Of a stretch of DNA of 10,352 nt, positions 7,019 to 10,352 are shown piece after piece; the first letter of the stretch is position 1, and every line of letters starts with the position of its first letter. A program made the position numbers and the translations under genes. This DNA comes from MGBC114844 sp910585855 (GTDB lineage: Bacteria; Bacillota; Clostridia; Lachnospirales; Lachnospiraceae): the NCBI GenBank assembly GCA_965646165.1, contig CBFFYP010000110.1, positions 1 to 10,352 on the forward strand, in the 5' to 3' direction. The notes under the pieces are model-generated. The model had not been told where the DNA came from. It ran no database searches and saw only the letters and a list, made by a program, of their open reading frames with translations.

Positions 7019-7641
7019 TTGTAAGTTTATTCGAAGCATAGAAAATAACAAGAAGTCTTTTAAAATTAAAGAATGGAAAGAGGAAACTAGAGGACTCCAG
7101 ATTCGAAAACGGTGGGCAGCCTGCTGTTTTCGAATCTGACTGTTTCTTGACCCCGAAACAAAAAAGAACCGTATCCAAACGTTACTGAAAACTTGTTCTG
7201 TAATAAAATATAATTTCTACCGCTATCCAACCAACAGCGAGAGGTGGTTTGCTCTTGTTCTTTGACTGCGACTTCGGAGAACGGTTAGAAAGTCTTGGGC
7301 TTCTGCGGAAACACCTAGAATTTTTTGCATATCCTGCTTCTATGCAGGGTATGCAAAAAAAGGGGCGTGTTTAGCCCGGAGGATAGAGAAGAGAATGTCT
7401 TATTGCTGATAAAATCTTTCCTTACACTAGTTACATTTCGGCTGTTATGAGGGCGAATTGCGCCCCGGTTCGTCCGGTTGGAAGAGCATAAATCAGAAGC
7501 CCTAGACTTTCTTACCGTTTGGAGCGGAGCACGCAAAGGACAGGAGCAAACCGCCTCTGGCGTCCGGTGAAAGCCAACCCCTTCCGGCAGCAACCTATCT
7601 CCAAAAGCCAAATAAAAAATAGAAACAGGATAAACTTACAA
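7019..7641 (+). ncRNA. Large ornate structured non-coding RNA (ROOL/OLE-like size class)
   Basis: About 620 nt, richer in GC than its flanks, and without a plausible protein. Helices seen by eye: closing stem 7019-7032/7628-7641 (14 bp, one G-U); hairpin 7098-7116/7120-7138 (19 bp, a CAG loop, three G-U in the inner part); hairpin 7141-7146/7155-7160 (6 bp); hairpin 7165-7169/7195-7199; long-range helix 7240-7264/7534-7558 (25 bp unbroken, three G-U); nested in it helix 7279-7305/7494-7520 (25 pairs, two U-U mismatches); hairpin 7321-7337/7344-7360 (17 bp, one G-U); hairpin 7451-7455/7461-7465. Every G-U found is G-U in the plus-strand RNA and would be A-C in the opposite RNA, so the plus strand is the transcript. 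Size, isolation between genes and nesting recall ROOL (about 580 nt) or OLE (about 610 nt); I cannot assign the family from memory. No group II intron domain V or GTGYG 5' end was found. No clear terminator follows 7641. Confidence 0.85.
7626..7638 (+). repeat. Downstream copy of the 13-bp direct repeat
   Basis: CAGGATAAACTTA, identical to 6966-6978, forms most of the 3' strand of the closing stem of the structured RNA. It ends 26 bp before the uxuB stop codon on the opposite strand. Confidence 0.7.
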
Positions 7642-7664
7642 CATCTTTCCATTATCTGCCCCTT

Positions 7665-9296
7665 CTATTTTTCCACCAAATACTTTTCCAAAGCCCTGCG
7701 AACTGCACCCACCCCTTCTGTCAATTCTTTCAAATATCCACACACCTTATCCGCCATACCCACTTCATATAAATTCACACCAAATATCTCTGTATTCTCT
7801 AAAAGTGGCTTTACCGCCTTTTCTACTTCCTCCACCTCCATATCCCCCAACTTTATCTTTTCCATCTGCGGACACAATACTTCTAAAAGCGGATCTGAAC
7901 TCAATTCAAACGATTCTCCATTATCATCTACTGCCATTAAATATCTTAACCATCCTGCAAAAACAAATGGTATCATCTGCAAATCATCCACTTTTAAAAC
8001 TTCACTTGCCTGATAAGCCTTAATTGTTTCACCAAAGCGAACTGCCAATTTCTGTGAAGTATCTGTAGCAATCCTTTGGGGTGTATCCGGCATAAACGGA
8101 TTCGGTATGCGCACTTTCAGCACAGTATCAATAAATTCTTTTGGATCTAAAATGCCCGGATGAACTACTGCCAAAAGCCCCTCCTGATATCCTACCGTTT
8201 CCACCAATTTTACAAGCGCCCTATCCTGCATTTCATCAGAAATTTTCTTATAACCAAGCAGACACCCAAAAATAGCAAGACAAGTATGCAGCGGATTTAA
8301 GCAGGTACATACCTTCATTCTTTCTACTTTTTCCACTGTTTCCCGATCAGTAAACAAAATTTTGCCTTCCTCAAGTTTTGGACGTCCATTTGGAAAATCA
8401 TCCTCTATCACCAAATATTCTGTTTCTTCTGCATTTACAAAAGGTGCTATATATGTATTTTTAGAAGTAACGATTGGTTCTGATCCTTCCACACCATCCT
8501 TTTGCAAAATTTTTTCTACCGATGCATCTGGTCTAGGCGTTATCTTATCAATCATACTCCATGGAAAAGAAACTTTTTTAGAATTTATATAATTCTGAAA
8601 TCCTGCATCCGTCTTTTCCTTTTCTGTCCATTCCTTTGCAAATGCTAAAACTGCTGCATACAGCTTATCTCCATTATGAGAACAATTATCCGTACTAACC
8701 ATCGCAATAGGCTTTTTTCCTGCACAATATCTAGCATACAGCAAAGATGCTACTTTTCCCATATAACTTACTGGCTTTTCTGGTCCTGCTGCAAAATCCG
8801 CTGCCACATCCTTTAAAAATTCCCCTTTTGCATTAGTCAGACTGTAACCTTTTTCTGTAATAGTAAAGGTTGCCATCTGCAAAGAATCCTTGGCAAACAC
8901 CTCTTTTAACCTCCAAAATGCCATATCATTTTCAGAATCTAGAGAAATCGCTTCTGCAACACTTCCCACTACTCTTTTATCCATCGTACCATCTGCTTTT
9001 AATGTCACGGCAATACTAAGATTATCATGCGGCATATATATCTTTTCAATAATTTCATAGTCATATCCTTCTGCAACAAGGATTCCTCTATCCAATTTTC
9101 CTTCATTTAATAAATTCTCTGCAACCACTGCATGAAATGCACGAAATAAATTTCCTGCTCCAAAGTGAATCCAAAAAGGCTGTTCCTTTGTTGCTTTTAC
9201 CATTTGTTTTCTGTCATACTTTGGTAAAAAATATCCCTTTTCCTCCCATTGTTTTCTATCTGCATGATTAGAAATTCCCTGCCAACTTATTTTCAT
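7665..9296 (-). CDS. uxuB: Fructuronate reductase / D-mannonate oxidoreductase
   Basis: This 543-residue cytoplasmic protein belongs to the mannitol dehydrogenase (polyol long-chain dehydrogenase) family and has the length of Firmicute members. The N-terminal nucleotide-binding domain starts at WIHFGAGNLFRAFHA (His44, Gly46, Gly48), followed by STDNCSHNGDK (Asp203, Asn204) and SFPWSMIDKITPRPD. The C-terminal domain has CLNPLHTCLAIFG (Asn334, His337), carrying family catalytic residues. The reaction is NAD(H)-dependent interconversion of D-fructuronate and D-mannonate in glucuronate catabolism. Related polyol oxidoreductases share this fold, but the adjoining uxuA supports this substrate. The ATG has AAAGGAG (9307-9313) 10 nt upstream, overlapping the uxuA stop, and the intergenic gap is 6 nt, so it was co-transcribed with uxuA. 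Since uxuA has lost its 5' part, the original operon promoter may be gone. Confidence 0.9.
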   Translation of the reverse strand: MKISWQGISNHADRKQWEEKGYFLPKYDRKQMVKATKEQPFWIHFGAGNLFRAFHAVVAENLLNEGKLDRGILVAEGYDYEIIEKIYMPHDNLSIAVTLKADGTMDKRVVGSVAEAISLDSENDMAFWRLKEVFAKDSLQMATFTITEKGYSLTNAKGEFLKDVAADFAAGPEKPVSYMGKVASLLYARYCAGKKPIAMVSTDNCSHNGDKLYAAVLAFAKEWTEKEKTDAGFQNYINSKKVSFPWSMIDKITPRPDASVEKILQKDGVEGSEPIVTSKNTYIAPFVNAEETEYLVIEDDFPNGRPKLEEGKILFTDRETVEKVERMKVCTCLNPLHTCLAIFGCLLGYKKISDEMQDRALVKLVETVGYQEGLLAVVHPGILDPKEFIDTVLKVRIPNPFMPDTPQRIATDTSQKLAVRFGETIKAYQASEVLKVDDLQMIPFVFAGWLRYLMAVDDNGESFELSSDPLLEVLCPQMEKIKLGDMEVEEVEKAVKPLLENTEIFGVNLYEVGMADKVCGYLKELTEGVGAVRRALEKYLVEK

Positions 9297-9302
9297 ATCA
9301 AA

Positions 9303-10274
9303 TTATCTCCTTTGCGATTTTTCAATAGCCTCCCACAAACCATTTAAATATGCTGCTCCAAGTGCACGATCATACAATCCATATCCCGGCATTGCCACTT
9401 CATCCCAAATCATACGCCCATGGTCAGGTCGGATAGGTCCGCAAAAACCAATTTCATACAATGCTTTCATAATTTCATACATATCAAAATCACCGTCACT
9501 TGATAAATGTGCTGCTTCTTCAAAATCTGTCGGTGAATTAAATTTTAAATTACGCACATGGGCAAAATGAATTCTTCCTTTTAAAGAACGAATCATATCC
9601 GGCAGATTATTCTTCCTGTTTGTCCCATATGAACCAGAACAAAATGTCACACCATTATGCGGATTATCTACCATATGCATCATACGTAAAATATTTTCCT
9701 TATTCACAATAATACGTGGCAGTCCAAATACGCTCCATGCAGGATCATCCGGGTGAATTGCCATATTAATATTATATTGATCACAAACAGGCATAATCCG
9801 CTCTAAAAAATACTTTAAATTTATAAACAGCTTTTCTTCATCCACATTGCTATATAATGCAAACAATTCTTTTACTTGTTCCATCCGTTCCGGTTCCCAG
9901 CCAGGCATAATACTTCCATTGGCATCTTCTGCTATAGAAGCAAACATCTTTTCCGGCTGCAAAGCATCTACTGCTTCCTGTGTATAGGCAAGTACAGTAG
10001 AACCATCGGCACGCCGTCTTGCAACCTCTGTTCTTGTCCAGTCAAACACCGGCATAAAATTATAACATACCAGATGAATTCCTTCCTCCCCAAGATTTTT
10101 TAGTGTTTCTATATAATTGACAATATAGCTGTCCCTCTCTGGCAGCCCTGCTTTAATCGCATCATGAACATTGACACTCTCTATACCTGAAATATGCAGC
10201 CCAGATGCTTCCACCTCTTTTTTTATACTATGGATTCTCTCTCTGCTCCATACTTCTCCCGGTTTTGTATCATA
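9303..10274 (-). pseudogene. uxuA: Mannonate dehydratase, 5'-truncated
   Basis: UxuA dehydrates D-mannonate to 2-keto-3-deoxygluconate in a metal-dependent TIM barrel. The visible part carries the family core: ESVNVHDAIK, MAIHPDDPAW (metal His), GVTFCSGSYG (metal Cys), RIHFAHVRN (metal His), RPDHGRMIWDE (Asp/His) and GYGLYDRALGAAYLNGLWEA. Family homology extends upstream from the likely GTG at 10214 as YDTKPGEVWSRERIHSIKKE (10274-10215), matching the usual LYD...GEVW...IRxLKxEVE stretch. It then meets an in-frame TAA (10277-10275). The first 35 or so residues (first barrel strand, RW..G..D, IRQIPGV) are absent in every frame to the window edge. A 303-residue product from GTG is possible, but loss of the first strand makes activity doubtful. 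The stop overlaps the uxuB ribosome binding site, showing the former operon. Confidence 0.8.
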
Positions 10275-10352
10275 TTACTTTGGCAGTTAAAATTTGATGT
10301 TTTTTCTGTTCATTAGCATGGCTTTTTGGTATAATTGAAGTATGGAAAAAAT
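10275..10352 (+). other. Foreign-looking sequence replacing the uxuA 5' end
   Basis: This stretch shows no uxuA coding in any frame and begins exactly where UxuA homology ends. It may be the end of a mobile element or a rearrangement junction continuing beyond the window. No terminal inverted repeat or transposase can be identified in the 78 bases available. Confidence 0.4.
10307..10335 (+). promoter_or_regulatory. Outward promoter at right edge
   Basis: The plus strand has TGGTATAAT (10327-10335), an extended -10, with a weak -35 TGTTCA (10307-10312) 17 bp upstream. An ATG follows at 10342 without a ribosome binding site, so the real gene start may lie outside the window. It reads away from uxuA and may serve an element inserted at the uxuA break. 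Confidence 0.5.

Noticed and set aside
7321..7360. T6-hairpin-A6 element as an intrinsic terminator
   Set aside because: The T run lies on the 5' side and the A run on the 3' side in both orientations, so no U tract follows the hairpin; it is an internal helix of the RNA.
7315..7611. Minus-strand open frame of 98 codons within the RNA
   Set aside because: It reads the complement of the RNA helices, shows no recognisable domain, and the G-U evidence favours plus-strand RNA; no ribosome binding site supports it.
7019..7641. Group II intron or RNase P RNA as identity of the RNA
   Set aside because: No GTGYG 5' end or domain V hairpin for an intron, and no GAGGAAAGTCC-type core for RNase P.
7519..8013. 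Plus-strand open frame of 164 codons
   Set aside because: It starts inside a helix of the structured RNA and then runs antisense to the conserved end of uxuB, with low-complexity Ser/Pro/Thr/Asn composition and no ribosome binding site; a shadow frame.
10272..10280. TTAC target site of an IS200/IS605 element at the uxuA junction
   Set aside because: The TTA would have to belong to intact uxuA, where it would give an in-frame TAA; and no element hairpin end or transposase is visible.

Overview
The window is AT-rich DNA. Its AAAGGAG-type ribosome binding sites, AgrC/LytTR signalling pair, signal-peptide adhesin with pectate-lyase-like and Ig-like repeats, DUF1624 membrane acyltransferase and uxuAB genes point to a low-GC Firmicute, most likely a gut or rumen Clostridium relative (Lachnospiraceae-like). 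This assignment is inferred from gene content and not from a marker gene. All protein genes lie on the minus strand and read right to left. The one clear plus-strand transcription unit is a large structured RNA.

Left block (1-6488, minus). A LytTR response regulator (5775-6488) and an AgrC-like GHKL sensor kinase (4700-5767, TTG start) sit 7 nt apart. Next come a DUF1624/HGSNAT-type membrane acyltransferase (3808-4554) with its own extended -10 promoter and a very large secreted surface protein (start at 3595, running off the left edge within an 11-residue tandem repeat). The surface-protein leader contains consecutive hairpins, the last being a terminator-like hairpin just before the ribosome binding site. 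This suggests that expression is controlled by attenuation.

Middle (6489-7664). There is no intact protein gene here. The stretch 6544-6879 holds a decayed minus-strand fragment resembling the C-terminal tail of Rpn/PD-(D/E)XK transposase-like proteins, with three in-frame stops spaced exactly four codons apart. It is preceded by a strong sigma-A promoter and followed by an intrinsic terminator. The stretch 7019-7641 is the most striking feature: about 620 nt, richer in GC than its flanks, that folds into nested helices. These include a 14-bp closing stem, a 25-bp uninterrupted long-range helix, a further helix of 25 pairs with two mismatches, a 19-bp hairpin and a 17-bp hairpin. All G-U pairs found are G-U only in the plus-strand RNA and would be A-C mismatches in the minus-strand RNA. 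This fixes the transcribed strand and indicates a large ornate non-coding RNA, in the size class of ROOL and OLE.

Right block (7665-10352, minus). uxuB (fructuronate reductase / mannonate oxidoreductase) is intact. uxuA (mannonate dehydratase), 6 nt upstream, has lost its first 35 or so residues: recognisable homology stops at 10274, next to an in-frame stop, and is followed by foreign-looking sequence with an outward plus-strand promoter at the window edge. The hexuronate (glucuronate) step is therefore probably broken here by an insertion or rearrangement.
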